64,000 nucleotides of DNA from Loripinus fragilis (Eukaryota; Mollusca; Bivalvia; Lucinida; Lucinidae): assembly GCA_964019695.1 (NCBI GenBank), contig OZ026522.1, positions 76,911,601 through 76,975,600 of the forward strand. Reading direction: 5' to 3'. The notes below the pieces were generated by a model that saw only the letters and a program-made list of their open reading frames with translations, made no database searches and was not told the origin of the DNA. The position numbers and the translations under genes are program-made. Position 1 is the first letter of the stretch. Each line of letters begins with the position of its first letter. Shown here one piece after another: positions 63,360 to 64,000 of the stretch.

Positions 63360-64000
63360 AAAAGATGGATAAGAAATGAATTACAATTTTACGCTAAAAA
63401 TTGGCTTATCTTGACCTATGTGATTTAAATAATGAACATTGTTTTATTGCAAACATTTATTGTTTATTATTATATTATAAGGAAATGCCTATAAAATGGC
63501 AGTAAAATGTTTGTGCAAAACGTATATAATTTTGAACTTATGAAATTAATTGCTGGTTGCCAAAAGAGTATTAAACAATATTAATCACATATCGCGAACA
63601 TTTATTGTAATATATACTTGAAAACCAAAAGTAACTTTACATTGTCTATATGTATACCTTTTCCGGGTATTGATAAGTGTTTGATTCATTTTATAATCCG
63701 ATCAAGTATTCCTAAAACAGTTGAATTTTATGGTTTCGTTGTCTTAAATGCAACCACAAGCCCCCCAATGGAACATGCAAAGGGGCAAAATAAACTTTTC
63801 CAAAACGCATCATTTTTGAGGTGTTACAATAGCTTTGAGATTGGACAATTTTAAATTTCAAAGGCTCAGTCTGAAAGGTATGCTTTCGACTTGTTAATTA
63901 TATTTCAAATCAGCCCGGATCGCAAATTTAAAACATATTTTACGTCCATGCCCTTTTTTGCGAACTTTACTGTGCTTTCAAAGTAATTTCCCATTATAAA
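63360..64000. other. No recognised feature
   Basis: AT-rich sequence to the window end. An open frame at 63618-63854 has no recognised similarity. Confidence 0.4.

Overview
This is a stretch of eukaryotic, AT-rich animal chromosome, most likely from a bivalve mollusc. The evidence is spliced genes with long introns, tRNA-derived SINEs with a tail typical of molluscs, Penelope-like retroelements of the kind common in bivalves, and dense short inverted-repeat (MITE/foldback) elements. No bacterial, plasmid, CRISPR or rRNA features were seen. The species call is an inference; the animal call is secure.

Three host genes can be supported. (1) The 3' half of an SLC17-family (sialin/vesicular anion transporter-like) gene lies on the + strand as five exons between 7648 and 21101; its upstream exons are probably left of the window. 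(2) An apparently intronless lysosomal glucosylceramidase (GBA1/GH30) gene of 523 codons lies on the + strand at 28892-30463, with both catalytic glutamates and the N-terminal disulfide cysteines. (3) A small secreted Gly/Pro-rich protein gene lies on the - strand (coding exon 56515-56785, probable second exon about 55333-55535). Two weak candidates for short exons (36949-37116 and about 37378-37600) are also listed. The three genes show no sign of acting in one pathway, although two of them (SLC17-like and GBA) are plausibly lysosomal.

The rest is mostly transposon-derived. Region by region: 0.5-7.1 kb has a Penelope 3' end split by a 3.5-kb terminal-inverted-repeat (TIR) element; 7.6-21.1 kb is the SLC17 gene with introns full of MITEs, a SINE sitting on a 5' splice site, a duplicated exon fragment, and a 79-bp array made from the acceptor and start of the last exon, itself split by a 3.3-kb insertion carrying a 169/338-bp satellite; 21.2-28.5 kb has MITEs, a mariner relic, a Penelope 3' end and a decayed transposon-type ORF with a CXC cysteine cluster; 28.9-30.7 kb is GBA; 30.8-36.5 kb has foldback elements (one with about 500-bp arms), a spliced but broken Tc1/IS630-type transposase and a MITE between 60-bp direct repeats; 36.6-39.6 kb is mostly featureless; 39.6-42.8 kb has two Penelope copies head to tail; 43-48 kb has a few MITEs and unique sequence; 48.8-54.2 kb is a nest of DNA transposons including a 4.1-kb element whose ends are built of ACGG motifs about 10 bp apart; 55.3-57.6 kb is the Gly/Pro-rich gene; 59.3-60.9 kb has a SINE with a perfect 15-bp target duplication and a 73-bp satellite that appears to derive from a MITE; 61-64 kb is MITEs and unique sequence.

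The most interesting parts are the amplification of splice-acceptor plus exon-start units next to the true last exon of the SLC17 gene, the repeated CAG|GT (recursive-splice-like) motifs in the same intron, and the ACGG-lattice element at 50.1-54.2 kb.
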